From the NCBI GenBank assembly GCA_963802635.1, contig CAWDJJ010000001.1, positions 2,666,001 to 2,730,000 on the forward strand: a stretch of DNA of 64,000 nt. Direction: 5' to 3'. The notes under the pieces were generated by a model. The model was not told the origin of the DNA, ran no database searches, and worked only from the letters and a program-made list of their open reading frames with translations. Each line of letters opens with the position of its first letter. Within the stretch, counting starts at the first letter, position 1. The DNA is from CAVTLG01 sp963802635 (GTDB taxonomy: Bacteria > Chloroflexota > Ktedonobacteria > Ktedonobacterales > Ktedonobacteraceae). Both the position numbers and the translations under genes were made by a program. Shown piece by piece: positions 26,038 to 37,600 of this stretch.

Positions 26038-27570
26038 TCAAAACGCCTCACCCATCCTATCGCCCTCCCCAACAATCCTCACCGTCTTTACCTCTCCGCT
26101 TTCCCGATCAATATAGGATAATTCTGTCGTATGGAACTCCTGGCTACTCATCGCATGAAGCTGGACGAGCACACGTAACCGCAACTCTATTGCCAAATCT
26201 AACAACATCTGAGCATCTTCCTTCTCCATGACGCCCGATGGAAAGATCAGCTTCGTCATGCCTGAGAAGGTGCGATTGATACTACGCATATCGCGAGCGC
26301 TCCATTGACCGAGCGGCGCTTCAAACCAGCGCTCCCATAGCGTGCCGTAACTGTTGATGCGGCGCAGTTCACGGTGGAACATCTCACTGGTATAGTCCAG
26401 GATGAAGCCAACGTGAGGCGTAAACATGTCGGGTGTCAGCTTCGGCAACTCCCAGCCAGGGAGATATGCCGCCCAACGATCATGAAAGGCTGTGTCATCA
26501 CTGACTGTGGGGGGTAATGGCTTAAACAGATGTTCAGCTAGCATACCCGTACGAGGGTCGAATTCAATGTTGCCGTTAAAGACAAAGCCAGCATCTCCAA
26601 CTACCGTGATAGTGCCGCGATTGATCTGCCCACTCTCCATGTAATTCTTGTACAGGTTTTTGTCGTCGTCGGCATTGAAACTACTGCCTGAGATCTCGTC
26701 AAAACCGATCACGTCTCGCTGCGTTATTAGTCCCGGTTGCGGCGGATTGGTATTGCTGACGAAGAGCTTAGGTATGGTGACTGCACCTCCTGCCAGTAGC
26801 GTTCCATAGGGACTGAATTCGGTGAAGCAGAAGGATTTTCCTGTCTGGCGTGGTCCCAATTCGATCAGATGATAGTTACTTTCTACCAAAGGTATCATAC
26901 GTACAAGATAGAGTAGTTTGACACGTGGGGTAATACGGGGATGCAGTGGTTCATATCCCATCGTGCGAACGAGTGCGTCAATCCATTGATCCCTGGTGAA
27001 CTTTTCACGTCCGGCTTTGTATTCCTCCAGATCTACATGGCTTACCTGAATGGGATCAAGCCGCGAGATGACAAATGGATAGGTTTTCTTCCCATAACGG
27101 ATCTCGTCGTCATAATGGAGGACGATTTTGCTCCAGACTCCGGCCATCAACAAACGTTCGTATTTGGTAACAATCTGCGATGAGATGTTAACCTTGTGGA
27201 TATTTGCTGTAAGCAAGCTTGCCCAGTACACACCTTCTTTAAGGCTCTGATCTAACTCTACCCTGACCATATCGATGAGACGATGCGGTGAGCGTTCGCG
27301 GATTGATGCCTTGATAATCTCCGTTTCATCTCCGCGCGGAATGTACCTGGCTACTTCTTCATGCACATAACGTAGACCTTCACGTACCTCGACGTTATCA
27401 AATAAGTTCGCGCAGTATTTCCCAAGCATGAACTCGATCACATACGATGGCGCTTTGCTTGTTCCCCTGATCTCTTGCGTTAAATCTTTGCGTATCACGA
27501 GTCCCGGAAAGGCTGCGAAAAGATGCTTGTCTAGCGGATCGGGTTCAAACGGCGCTTTTCCAATGGTCAT
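26038..27570 (-). CDS. brxL: BREX protein BrxL (short form)
   Basis: This 510-aa protein shows the BrxL pattern: PFEPDPLDKHLFAAFPG at the start, the unusual Walker A GPRQTGKSFCFTEFSPYG, a threonine-rich turn (LLAGGAVTIPKLF) and Walker B DVIGFDEISG. BrxL is an AAA+ ATPase that forms DNA-binding barrels and is needed for phage exclusion by BREX. It is shorter than the best-known BrxL proteins (about 680 aa), and the C-terminal Lon-protease-like domain is not visible. The start at ATG 27570 is preceded by AGGAGAAA; the longer reading to 27621 is not used. It follows pglZ by 112 bases and closes the BREX operon. Confidence 0.85.
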   Translation of the reverse strand: MTIGKAPFEPDPLDKHLFAAFPGLVIRKDLTQEIRGTSKAPSYVIEFMLGKYCANLFDNVEVREGLRYVHEEVARYIPRGDETEIIKASIRERSPHRLIDMVRVELDQSLKEGVYWASLLTANIHKVNISSQIVTKYERLLMAGVWSKIVLHYDDEIRYGKKTYPFVISRLDPIQVSHVDLEEYKAGREKFTRDQWIDALVRTMGYEPLHPRITPRVKLLYLVRMIPLVESNYHLIELGPRQTGKSFCFTEFSPYGTLLAGGAVTIPKLFVSNTNPPQPGLITQRDVIGFDEISGSSFNADDDKNLYKNYMESGQINRGTITVVGDAGFVFNGNIEFDPRTGMLAEHLFKPLPPTVSDDTAFHDRWAAYLPGWELPKLTPDMFTPHVGFILDYTSEMFHRELRRINSYGTLWERWFEAPLGQWSARDMRSINRTFSGMTKLIFPSGVMEKEDAQMLLDLAIELRLRVLVQLHAMSSQEFHTTELSYIDRESGEVKTVRIVGEGDRMGEAF

Positions 27571-27681
27571 AGGTGTGTTTCTCCTGATGGTATCTACTCC
27601 ATTGTAGCATGTTGCCACCACACTCTACCGAGCGCGATAAATCAAGCCCAAATGATGGGCATCATAAACGCGGCCCATATA

Positions 27682-30174
27682 TTACCAATTCTCGATTGTT
27701 ACCATAAGAACGGTTGTTTCATGGGCAATGGTCTGGTCCGTGCGGGTGTCGCGCACTTCTATGGTTAGCGGCGTGTTGCGCTCAGCTTCGACACCTTCGG
27801 CCAGTTCTAGCATTATTGGTACCACTTCTTGCATGGGTGTGATCATTTTCGGTTGTGAACGGAAGATGATGGTGTTTTGACGGTTTTCGCGTATCCGTAC
27901 TTCTACCTGACGTGCAAGAGATTCTTCGTTGCTAAAGAGGTTTTCGCGCTTGACCTCCAGCACAATTTTTGGTCGCTGGCTTAGTATCTGGCTGATTGGT
28001 TGGATAATGACATCCAGGAATTTAACTTTTCTAGGCCATTCAACCTTGATGCAAGGGACAATCCACTCTTGTAGCGATGCTCCACCATGAAAGAAGCCTA
28101 ATCCTCCGTAGGTGCGGAAACAGGCGGCTCCACTGGTGACGGCAATGCGCCATTTTCCGCCAGGTGCCAGTCCCTGTGGTCCTTCAAATGCTGCCTCAAC
28201 TGGATAAGCAAGAGCACGTCTTGAGCTGTATGCAGGCTCAGGTAAAGGTGGAGAGACATGTTGCTCGCTTGCCGTTCCTGACCAGTGGATAAAGCCGTGA
28301 TCGGTGACGATGACGACCCGCTGCCAGTGCTTTTCTTGCAGGTGCTCGATGGTGCGCAGATAACGCTGTCGAACCTCTCTGGTACCAAGCGGCTCCAACT
28401 CTTCGTCATGGCCGAGCTTGTCTATGAGACTGTCGAAAATGAAGAGTCGATTGAGCTTGTCGTGCGGTTCTGGGATGTTCCCTTTCTCAACATCTTCGAC
28501 GCTGAGTAGCGCTTCAGGGGCCACTTTCGCCTGCGTTTTGAGCCATTCACGCCTGTCCTCTGCCAGCGACAGGTTTAAGGGTGAGTCTTTATGGTGTAGT
28601 TGCCATTTCCCGTTGACAATGTCTGCATGCAAATCTTTTTCGTTGACTGGGAGCGCCATGCCCATGCCTAACGCTGTGATCGCCGGGAGCGCGGTACGTG
28701 CGTGTGCTATCTGTGCTCGCTCGACTCCTTCACGCTCGTTGATACTTTCTTTTAAGGCCATGCCGATGTCGTAGCGTAGTGCGTCGATGACGAGAACCGC
28801 AGTGGAACGACTCCCTTTGAGCTGCTCTTGTAACCACTCTCCCTGACTCCTAACATCAGGCGTGGGACATCCTGCTTTTGTCCAGAGATCGGACCAGCGG
28901 ATCATATATTCTTCCCAGCGACTATGATAGGCGTTGCGCAACGGGGTAATCAAGTCAACCAGCTCAGTTGTGGCCCGGTTGAGGTGACGCATGATCTCCT
29001 CTCCGGCCTGTTCAACTTGCCAGCCCGTGCGAATATACCATTGCAATGCCTCTTCAGGTTTATTCCAGGTACTTTGTGGCGCAGCTTTGAAGAGTGTAGT
29101 GATGGCGCTACTCAGGCGAGCCAGTTCTCCCCAGGGAATGACGTGACTGCGTAAATAGCTGTCTTTGTCTCCAAATGGGCTGTGAGTCTCGGGGGTATCT
29201 CCCCAGAAACCTCGTGCATGGATTTCGAGCGCATCGTGCAGGGACGCGAGTGCATCCAGCAGATCACGACCACTTTTTTCTGCGAGCGTGATGCAAGTCT
29301 GGGCGAAGAGCGCACGTTCCGCTGCCTGCGAATGGAAGGCTTCTTCTTGCGCTATGGTCTCAATGGTCGCCTGACGCATGTATAAGCCAGGCGTGATGAT
29401 ACGGTCTGCTTCCAGTATGCGTTCCGCCAGACCTTTGCTCAATCGTATGCTATCAACCCATTTGTCAAGCAAGCCGAGGGCGAACTTGCGTTTCTCAGTG
29501 GGTATCAGATATTCGTGCGTCTGATAAATATCTGGAGCAGCGTGCTGTGCCTGTGTTATGAGCAACCTGGCAAGCACATTGGTACGCCAGCGTCCCAGGT
29601 CGCGCTCGTCGAGTGGAGGCAAGCCTGCCGCTTCAATGGTGAGGTCAAGGATCATATGGTCATCGGTCTCGGCGATGACTCCACCTGCGAGGATGTTGAG
29701 CAGCATGGTTTGATCGGGCTGCAATCCGCCACCACCCCATTCAACGGGGTCTTTATGGAAATAGAGCTTTGCTAGCTTTGCCAGTTCGTCATCGCCTGTA
29801 CTGATGTTTTGTGGTCGCCATCCCCAGTCACGCAATTGTTCACGGAGCGACAAGGTATGAGTGCGTTCGGCATGCAGCGCCTGCGCCCACAGCCAGCCCA
29901 GATTATCAGCCGCAGCTACGATGTGAAGCACGAACGGTTGCTTCATGGCAATAAGATCTTGCAGCTTCTTGCGCCACACTGGACCACCAATTTCGCCTGC
30001 CGTATGCTCTGTGACGGAGACCAACGTAAAGCCCTTCATGCCTTCAGCGTTGGCCGTCTGATACAGCAATGGTCCCCAGTCGTTGCGGGGATCGCACCAG
30101 ACCATCCACGCCTCAGGATATGAGAGGGCGTCTTCGATATATTTGTAAATGCGCTGTTGCAGGGTCTGACTCAT
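27682..30174 (-). CDS. pglZ: BREX phosphatase-like protein PglZ
   Basis: The 830-aa protein has the alkaline phosphatase-superfamily core of PglZ. The first metal-binding aspartate is in AVLVIDALRYDIGMAL, and the second site in VVIVTDHGFIHW. The N-terminal 450 residues form the helical domain typical of type A PglZ (WMVWCDPRNDWGPLL near the start), and the C-terminal part is beta-rich. PglZ is present in all BREX systems and is believed to act with the methyltransferase and BrxC, though its exact chemistry is unclear. The ATG overlaps the pglX stop (ATGA), so translation is coupled. The reading frame is intact and of normal length. Confidence 0.9.
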   Translation of the reverse strand: MSQTLQQRIYKYIEDALSYPEAWMVWCDPRNDWGPLLYQTANAEGMKGFTLVSVTEHTAGEIGGPVWRKKLQDLIAMKQPFVLHIVAAADNLGWLWAQALHAERTHTLSLREQLRDWGWRPQNISTGDDELAKLAKLYFHKDPVEWGGGGLQPDQTMLLNILAGGVIAETDDHMILDLTIEAAGLPPLDERDLGRWRTNVLARLLITQAQHAAPDIYQTHEYLIPTEKRKFALGLLDKWVDSIRLSKGLAERILEADRIITPGLYMRQATIETIAQEEAFHSQAAERALFAQTCITLAEKSGRDLLDALASLHDALEIHARGFWGDTPETHSPFGDKDSYLRSHVIPWGELARLSSAITTLFKAAPQSTWNKPEEALQWYIRTGWQVEQAGEEIMRHLNRATTELVDLITPLRNAYHSRWEEYMIRWSDLWTKAGCPTPDVRSQGEWLQEQLKGSRSTAVLVIDALRYDIGMALKESINEREGVERAQIAHARTALPAITALGMGMALPVNEKDLHADIVNGKWQLHHKDSPLNLSLAEDRREWLKTQAKVAPEALLSVEDVEKGNIPEPHDKLNRLFIFDSLIDKLGHDEELEPLGTREVRQRYLRTIEHLQEKHWQRVVIVTDHGFIHWSGTASEQHVSPPLPEPAYSSRRALAYPVEAAFEGPQGLAPGGKWRIAVTSGAACFRTYGGLGFFHGGASLQEWIVPCIKVEWPRKVKFLDVIIQPISQILSQRPKIVLEVKRENLFSNEESLARQVEVRIRENRQNTIIFRSQPKMITPMQEVVPIMLELAEGVEAERNTPLTIEVRDTRTDQTIAHETTVLMVTIENW

Positions 30175-33100
30175 TGGAATACCTCTTCTTCCTCTATGCC
30201 GTTAACCTCGTCAAGCAGTTTTCCTTGTTGGAGCAACTGGCGCTTCTGCTCTAGTTTTTGTTGCTCGGCAATGCGTTGTGGTTCCAACTCATCCCATGCC
30301 TCGCTTGCGGGTATCTGCTTGTCCATCCAGCCGCAGCGTGGCAATTTCCCATCGCGCACCCAGCGCCGCTCGTCGGATCTCCAACGGGCACGATCCGCGA
30401 TGGCTTTGCGTGCATCGGCAGCCTTAAGCACATCGCTGGCAAGGATACCCACCAGTTGCAGCGGCGCGATATTCACACGTACGCCATCATTAATATCAAC
30501 GTGCCAGCCCTGTTCTTGTCGTAGCAGTTCGTCCTGACTGATAGGGCTGAGATAGCCATCGCCGCTCCAGCGATCCAGCCGTTCGTTGGCGAGCAATTTC
30601 TGTAGCTCATCGCAGGCAAACCCTTGCTCTTCAATAGTACGTAAGCGATCAGCAAAAGCGGTCAGCTCACGTATACGTTCGCTTGCAGTTGCCGACGCAG
30701 TGTCATCAACCAGGCTATCATCGTCAAAGAGTTGTCCTTCTTTCACCTCATTCTTGCCTTGTGCGATCTTCCCTCGCTCAGCCTGTATGAGTGGCTCGAC
30801 ATATTCGTTGCGAATGCGGGCTAGAGCATTGGTTGTGCAGGAGTGATAGTACAGAATGCATTCAAAGGCTGGCTTGCGCTGTATCCCTCCACCACGACCC
30901 TTTTTTCCTTTGCCGTTCGCCGTTTTCCCTGGCGTGCTGGCAAGGTGCCATGCGACTGGGCGAGACTTGAATTGTGAGACATGGCGCAAGAAGAACCTAC
31001 GACGCAACCATTCTTCCAGGCTCTGTCCGGTGAGTTCCTCTAACAGAGCTTCCGTCTGCTGCGCTCCTATATCACCACTCTCTTCACGCAAGCGTTCTCT
31101 CAGTAGCTCGGCCAGTGTTCTTTTGCCGGTACTACTGACTAGAGGAATAATACCATTGTGTACCGCCCATGTTGGTACTGATTCTTCCGCTTCGATTTGC
31201 TTCGGCCAGCGGTGCCCTAGCAAGCGCAGGATGATCACGCTCAGACGATCTTCCAGGATGCGCCGCTCCTCTGGTAAGCAACGTGCTCCTTCGGCACGAA
31301 GTTCTTCTAATAGCCAGTATACGCTAATCGGGTGAAGCTGCATCTTGACGCTGAGTTCTTCGAGGAATGTCTCAGTAGGGATGGGAGTGTGAGAACCAGT
31401 GACTATCTCTTCTCCATCTTCAATTTCGCTGCCCTTTTCATGGTTTTCTTCGTGTTTTACGTCATTTACTCCCGGTCCGGCTTCATAGAACGCACATATA
31501 TTTGCTTTGATACGGTGAAGCTCTTTACTATTGAGGTTGATGCGTTTATGCTGTGTAAGATAGTTAAAGAGTTCTTGTGGTAATGGAGGTAAGTTAATGT
31601 AACTTGGAAGTGAGGGTAAGCTATCATAGTTAGTAATAAGTGGATACCAACCTGCCGGTGTGCCTGTTTCATTAATTAATACTTGTATCGTATCTTTATC
31701 TAGTTTGTAATACTTATTTACTAATATATCGTTCAAGCCTTCTAAAGTATGAAGAATAGCTTCTAATTCTTCAGTCTTATTAGATCGAATTGATTCTAAA
31801 TTAAAATTTTGTTCGATCAAAATCGAAGATACCAGATAATATTTTATAATAACACAAATTTCTCCGATTTTGTTAAAAATTTCGAAAGGCGCGCTCAATA
31901 TTACAGGTAGGTTAGTCACATATCCTGGTAGAAATTTAAGGTTTTGGGTGGTCACGCGTAGTAAGTATGATACAACATGGGTTGAAGTCCAAGCCAAGAT
32001 AGATTGTCGTGAGACCTGTTCGTTGGGAAAAATTGAAATACCTGTTAGATCAAAAATTCCTTGATCAAAAACTCTTGCGGAAAAACATCCACTAGCCATC
32101 AACGTATATGTTAAACCTTCTTTAAAATAGAACTCTGGAGACCGTAGAAAACTCTGAGGAAATGCTCTAATCCGTGTGCCATCATATTGCCAATCAATAC
32201 AAAGCCATTCCAATCCTGCCCATTTACAATATCCTCCACCTTTTACAAACCTTGTCCAACGAGTTGCCGTGTTTTTGTAGCGATCTTTACTATGATTTAT
32301 TTGTGCTTCCCAAAAACAACGGATAAAGCGCTCATTATCTGATGTTTGTAATCCCGTTCGCACTTTAGCAATACTCCCCAATCGGTCAGTACTTTTCAGT
32401 AATTCAAAGAAACGAGATTGTAGCCAATAAACTATAGGTGACTCTGGAATTGTTAATAAATCTATTTGAACGGGAGTAAAAACAATTCCTGTTGTATACA
32501 TGCTCTTTGATGCACTTAGTAGAATTGACGCTTGCTCCTCAGACGGTCTAGGAGCAGATAAACGACATGACCATATTCGGTGTTGTGATGTCGGAGTAGA
32601 ATTTCGTAGAATTAATAATAAGGGAGCAACGACTGCGTTCCCAATTTCAGAAAAAGCATATCGTCCCAGTTGTGTTAGGCATTCAATACAAGTCTCACGT
32701 AGAATTCCTTTAAATTTATCCTGTTCTTGTTTAAGCTTCTCTGAGCGAAAAACTCGTAAATCAGTAAAACTTCGTAAAAACATCCAGTTCTGCTGTGTTA
32801 CCATCGCGACACGCCCATCAGATTTACACAGTTCCAGGCAGCGCAAAATAAAAGCAGCATAAAGATCACGCCTCCCTGATGAATAAAATTTCTCTACGTA
32901 CTTCTTGAGCGGAGTATCCATATTCTTACTACCCATATACGGAGGATTCGTCACCACTACCGCATATTGTTGATCAAGCAATTGCATCAAATGCACGCCT
33001 TGCTCAGCCTCGCGCCCAAACAACATGGCACTTACATCATCGACATTGCCTGCTTCAGATTTGAAGCTGTCAGTGACGCGTTGGAGCGCCAGTTTCTTCA

Positions 33101-33869
33101 GTCCCTCTGGATCACTCTTTGCTAGCTCAGCTATTTTGATACGCAGTTCGTCCATATCAGAATTGAAAAGACTGCGTTGGATTCCGTGTTGTTTCTGCAA
33201 AAGGGTAATGGCGTTGTTCAGATACTTGCGTGGCCTTAGCAAACTTCCCAGGAGTTCCGCCTGCTCCAATCCCGCAAAGATCTCTTTGATGAGTGGCTCA
33301 AACAGGCGATCTTGTGGGTGACGCTGCAAATGGCGCTCCAGTGCTCCCTTATCGAGATTGGTAGGCGTGGTCGCAATATTCATCGATGGTGGTGTATAGC
33401 TGCCGCCAGGAAGGTACTGCTGCTGGCGTTCGTCGCGTACCAGCTCCCAGGCACGCAGGTAGAGGGTTAGCGCAGTCAGTTGGGCGGCGCGTGGGTCCAG
33501 GTCGATACCAAAGAGGTGATTGGTCAGGATACGATCAGCGATGTCCTGGGCATTCCAATTCGGAAACTGTTCACGATACATGCCCACGAACATATCGAAG
33601 GCGGCACGTAGGAAATGCCCGCTCCCAACACAGGGATCGAGCAAGGTCAGGCTGGCAAGGGTGAAGTGTGTAGTGGTATCCAGCTTCTCCGGCTTCACAT
33701 AATAGGACCAGGTCTGAGGAAGAGAACTGTACGGATTAATTTCGTGGTAGCTGCGTCCCAGGCTGTTTTGCAGAAGCCATTGCACCATATAGGGTTCGGT
33801 AAAGAGCTGAGTCGCAGTCTGCAATCTCCGCACGGGAAGCAGCTTTCCCGCCATTGCCCAGTTTCGCAT
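30171..33869 (-). CDS. pglX: BREX adenine methyltransferase PglX, main part (frameshifted gene)
   Basis: This 1,232-aa frame holds most of PglX, the N6-adenine methyltransferase of type I BREX. Visible motifs are TATQLFTEPYMVQWLLQNSLG, the SAM loop LLDPCVGSGHF at residues 76-86, and the catalytic NPPY in VVTNPPYMGS, followed by the long target-recognition and C-terminal domain. The first 18 residues of this frame are off-frame sequence; the true N-terminus is the 33736-34554 frame. Removing one G at about 33818 joins them as AEIA-TATQLFTE. The repaired protein of about 1,460 residues is of normal size. In BREX the enzyme marks self DNA and also contributes to phage exclusion, so a real frameshift would disarm the system. 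The stop overlaps pglZ. Confidence 0.85.
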   Translation of the reverse strand: MRNWAMAGKLLPVRRLQTATQLFTEPYMVQWLLQNSLGRSYHEINPYSSLPQTWSYYVKPEKLDTTTHFTLASLTLLDPCVGSGHFLRAAFDMFVGMYREQFPNWNAQDIADRILTNHLFGIDLDPRAAQLTALTLYLRAWELVRDERQQQYLPGGSYTPPSMNIATTPTNLDKGALERHLQRHPQDRLFEPLIKEIFAGLEQAELLGSLLRPRKYLNNAITLLQKQHGIQRSLFNSDMDELRIKIAELAKSDPEGLKKLALQRVTDSFKSEAGNVDDVSAMLFGREAEQGVHLMQLLDQQYAVVVTNPPYMGSKNMDTPLKKYVEKFYSSGRRDLYAAFILRCLELCKSDGRVAMVTQQNWMFLRSFTDLRVFRSEKLKQEQDKFKGILRETCIECLTQLGRYAFSEIGNAVVAPLLLILRNSTPTSQHRIWSCRLSAPRPSEEQASILLSASKSMYTTGIVFTPVQIDLLTIPESPIVYWLQSRFFELLKSTDRLGSIAKVRTGLQTSDNERFIRCFWEAQINHSKDRYKNTATRWTRFVKGGGYCKWAGLEWLCIDWQYDGTRIRAFPQSFLRSPEFYFKEGLTYTLMASGCFSARVFDQGIFDLTGISIFPNEQVSRQSILAWTSTHVVSYLLRVTTQNLKFLPGYVTNLPVILSAPFEIFNKIGEICVIIKYYLVSSILIEQNFNLESIRSNKTEELEAILHTLEGLNDILVNKYYKLDKDTIQVLINETGTPAGWYPLITNYDSLPSLPSYINLPPLPQELFNYLTQHKRINLNSKELHRIKANICAFYEAGPGVNDVKHEENHEKGSEIEDGEEIVTGSHTPIPTETFLEELSVKMQLHPISVYWLLEELRAEGARCLPEERRILEDRLSVIILRLLGHRWPKQIEAEESVPTWAVHNGIIPLVSSTGKRTLAELLRERLREESGDIGAQQTEALLEELTGQSLEEWLRRRFFLRHVSQFKSRPVAWHLASTPGKTANGKGKKGRGGGIQRKPAFECILYYHSCTTNALARIRNEYVEPLIQAERGKIAQGKNEVKEGQLFDDDSLVDDTASATASERIRELTAFADRLRTIEEQGFACDELQKLLANERLDRWSGDGYLSPISQDELLRQEQGWHVDINDGVRVNIAPLQLVGILASDVLKAADARKAIADRARWRSDERRWVRDGKLPRCGWMDKQIPASEAWDELEPQRIAEQQKLEQKRQLLQQGKLLDEVNGIEEEEVFQ

Positions 33870-34554
33870 AGATCAGAGCTTTGCTCTCTTCCTGGTAGAA
33901 CTGGTAGGCCCAACCGATGGCATCGGGATCTTTAAATGCGCTGTCCGCTTCCTCAACACTAAAACCTGGCAGGTTGCCGCCGATCAGCACAACGCACTGG
34001 AGAAGTACTCCTCCACTGGGACGCAATGCAGCAATGGGATCGTTGAGATCGAATAGACCTGGCAGAGATTGTGCCTGTTCATTACATGCATCTTCGACGA
34101 CGGCCCACCAGCCGCCATCCGCTCCTGTTGCACGTTCCGGTTGCGTATCGCGCACAAGAAACAGTTTTTCGGAGATGCCGCCGTACGCCTCGTCGCCGCG
34201 CAACGTATTATCGATCAGGTCGCGCACCTCCATCGCACGCAGCGCCAGCAAGCGGTTAATCCAGGTATACGCGACCCGTTCGATGATCTCGGTACGTACG
34301 GTTGACTGTTGTGACAGAGGAAGCAGGGCGAGTTGTGCGGCTGCGACACGATGGGCATAGTGCTCGTGGGATTGTGTATGGATCAATGTATCAATTGGTT
34401 TGATGGTGCCATCGGGAGCTATTCCCAGGCGTTCCAGTTCACGATCCAGGTTGCCACGTTCTATCTGACCATCGATTGGTGAGATACTGCCTACTAGCTT
34501 GTGGCGCAGTTCGCGTACAAGGGCGCGCAGGAGGTCTTTGTGTCGTTTCTGCAT
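33736..34554 (-). CDS. pglX: PglX N-terminal fragment
   Basis: This 272-aa frame contains the N-terminal helical domain of PglX (start MQKRHKDLLRALVRELRHKL), ending in YQFYQEESKALIYAKLGNGG, a stretch that precedes TQLFT in intact PglX proteins. It is followed in-frame by about 20 off-frame residues after AEIA. The gene follows brxC after a 132-bp gap that has no gene. See the 30171-33869 entry for the frameshift. Whether an N-terminal fragment would be stable is unknown. Confidence 0.8.
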   Translation of the reverse strand: MQKRHKDLLRALVRELRHKLVGSISPIDGQIERGNLDRELERLGIAPDGTIKPIDTLIHTQSHEHYAHRVAAAQLALLPLSQQSTVRTEIIERVAYTWINRLLALRAMEVRDLIDNTLRGDEAYGGISEKLFLVRDTQPERATGADGGWWAVVEDACNEQAQSLPGLFDLNDPIAALRPSGGVLLQCVVLIGGNLPGFSVEEADSAFKDPDAIGWAYQFYQEESKALIYAKLGNGGKAASRAEIADCDSALYRTLYGAMASAKQPGTQLPRN

Positions 34555-34686
34555 GCTCGTCTACCATTCTTTCCAGATGCGATTAATTGGTCGGTGCGAT
34601 CTGGGCGTATTCAAATGCGATGCGGGCGCAATAAATCCCACCCAGATAGTGTGTGTCGTAAACGCGGCTCCTACGATACTGTTTGA

Positions 34687-37600
34687 TTATTCGATAATGA
34701 TGATATGGTCTTGTTCCAGTTCGGTATAGATACGACGTTGCAGTGACTCGATGATGGGTTTCAGGTCATCGGGTGACACAATACGTTGTGGCCCCAGGAT
34801 GTTACGCCAGCTCATATAGATTTCTTCGGGCTGGGCAGGCAGTTCTTCTGAGGTCTGATAACGTGCGCGTATTTCCATCACTTTTCTCGATATGTCCATG
34901 CGGTTGCTTATGATAGCCGTTTGCATAGTTCTGGCTTCAGCAATCGTGGGACCACTCCGCTCAATGCGGTCCCGTGCTGGCTGTAACAGCGCTTGCAGTT
35001 CTATGATTACTGCATCCACGTCATCGGCTGGAATTCCGACCTCTTCCACTTTTTTAGGTAATGAGGCTTCAAGTTCTCCCAGTGCTTTCTGTGCTTCCTG
35101 CTGTAACGTATGTATCTGGTTTGTCAACGCTTGTTGCGCTGTATGGTATGCCTGCATTAGCTCACTCCAGCGCCCCAGGTCGGTGAATGTGCGCTCTTTT
35201 TCTAGCACGCGCCAGCTCTGGACAAAATTGCGCACCCCTTCAGGTGGATTATCGACGTAGAGCATGTTGTTAAAGAAACCGCGCACATCTACAAATTCTC
35301 TTCCATGCTCGACTTTAAAACTGGAGAGATTGCGCAGGAGCTTGACGTATTCCAGCAGTATTTCCCACTCGCGCATAAAGTGGGGCAAACGAACGTTGGG
35401 AGCATTGCTATCTAACAATTCCTGTGTGAGACTATTCCCAGACTCAAACTGCAATGGTAGAGGGCACATGGCGATATTTGCCCAGATTTCTATATCCTGA
35501 GCCTGTTTTTGCATAGTCTGCAATTGCTCTTTGAGCTTATCATTCATAATAGCGGTGACAAGAGCGGGCTTCACACCAAAGATCGTTTCTACATAGCCGC
35601 GAATTTCCTGTAGCTCCCTGATGCCGATCTCCGTACGGATACCCTGTACACGTACCGTTTTATAAAGTTGCGCTTTGGTGAGCAAGTTGAGAACGGTGGG
35701 ATTGCTGGGATCAGTATGAACATGGCCGTTTTCAATCAAGTGACAGGCCGAGGCGCGGAGCAAGAGTGCAAGACCAACCTTCACGCAGTTACCATCCCAG
35801 CCAAAAGGTGGCTTCTCCAGGTCCTGCTGCAATTGCTCGGCACTGACCATACCCATATCATCGCCAGCCAGCGGAATACGTGAGCGCAATGTACTGAGCA
35901 ATGGGTTGCCTTCATTGAGTGTGCCATCGGCTTTATAGACTTTAAGGCCGACGAGATCGCTGTTGGAGGTCACATTGTTGAGTGCATCCTTCACTGCGCG
36001 GGCATCGTCGCGAATGTGATGAGGGAGATCGCTAAAGCGCGAATAAATCTGCGGCAAAAGCTGGCTCAATGAATTGCGTATCGCCGCGCTAGCATTGTCC
36101 CCATCGGTAGGATAATAAGCCGTGCCACGGAAAAAGATAATCCCATTTCTGACGGCTCGGGCCAGATAGTAGCGTACATCGCGTTTATATTCGGCGACAT
36201 CATGACTTCTAGCCTGCTTTGCCACCTCATATTCCGGGTCGCTGGTCATCCCGCCATTCATTATCTGATCAGCGATCTCCTCAGTCGCAGCAGCCTGTGC
36301 AAGTGAGTAGCGCAGTTCTGGCACTTTCTCCATACGTAAGAAAAAGCTATCGGGATCTTGCCGGGAGCGTTGTTTCATCTCCTCGTCATTGCCAATCTCA
36401 GGCGCAATAATCTGTTGCAATGGGCTATATACCTGAATGGTGACATGTTCGGATTGGTTGCGTAGCACGCTGCCATCAAGCATCAAGCGCAACAGTTTCT
36501 CGCGCCCTGCCATTCCTGATACAGGCACATGGTCAATGCGTAAGGCATCGTCACCGGAAGCCAGGTCTCTTTCCCTCAATTTCATGATCAGATCATGGGT
36601 ACGATTAAGAAGTTCCTCCTGCCTTGCCTGGACTTTCTCTTGAAAGCTGCGTTGCTGGGCACTCAGGAAGATATAGCTCTCGCCGACATGTTTCGCGTAG
36701 CCTGCTTTCACCAGGCGATCCAATTCTGCTTTGACCTGCGGGCGCAGGACGGCAATATTGTCATTCATTGAAGTGACGAGCGCGCGAACGACGTTGTCGA
36801 GTGTGCAGGGAATGTAACTGGCCTGTCCGAGCAGATAGAGCGCATGGGCAACTTTTGTGGTATAGTCGTTGCCACCCTCTACCGTATCGCGTACGCGGCT
36901 GAGATCTGTTTTGGTCTCAATAGGGATGTCACCGACAAACTGATTATAGAGATCGGCAAGGCAGATGAATGTGCCAATAGGGTTATTGAGGAAGCCTTTT
37001 GTTTCTAAAATGCCACCCTGCACCACCGCTATCATGGTACGACTTGCTCCGGTCAATTCCTCACCGCGCCCGGCTGTCTGAGCGATGCCCTTGGTGACAT
37101 CGGGAATGACAGCAACCGTCCAGGGCATATAGGGATAATGCAAGGCAAAGCTTTCAGCGTCTGGAAGAGGATAAACACGTTGTGTCTCTTTCAGTGCACC
37201 AAGATCATATAATTCTCCGCTCTCTTGCTGAAAATGCTCACGCAATTTTTTTGCAGCAGGGATCGTTTTACGCAATAGGCGCTCCTGGACGACAGTATTA
37301 ATATCTTCATTTGATAATTTACATTTAAGCATGAAGCGCTGATTAATCTTCGCGTAATACTCCTGTTGTACGTTCTGTTGAAGTGCTTGAATATCACCGT
37401 GAGCAGTAACAGCGATCCATACGCGCCCGGCACCAAAGGTTGAAGCTGATTTGACGAGTGCCTGCACCTGCATAGTTCTGCCAGTCAGGTCGGTTCCACC
37501 CTGTATCCATTGGCCCAATTCGTCGAGTTGGAGCAGGACTTTGTGTCGCTTGCCAGCCGCATCTTGCTCTTTGCACCAGCGTCTCAGGCGTTCAATCAGC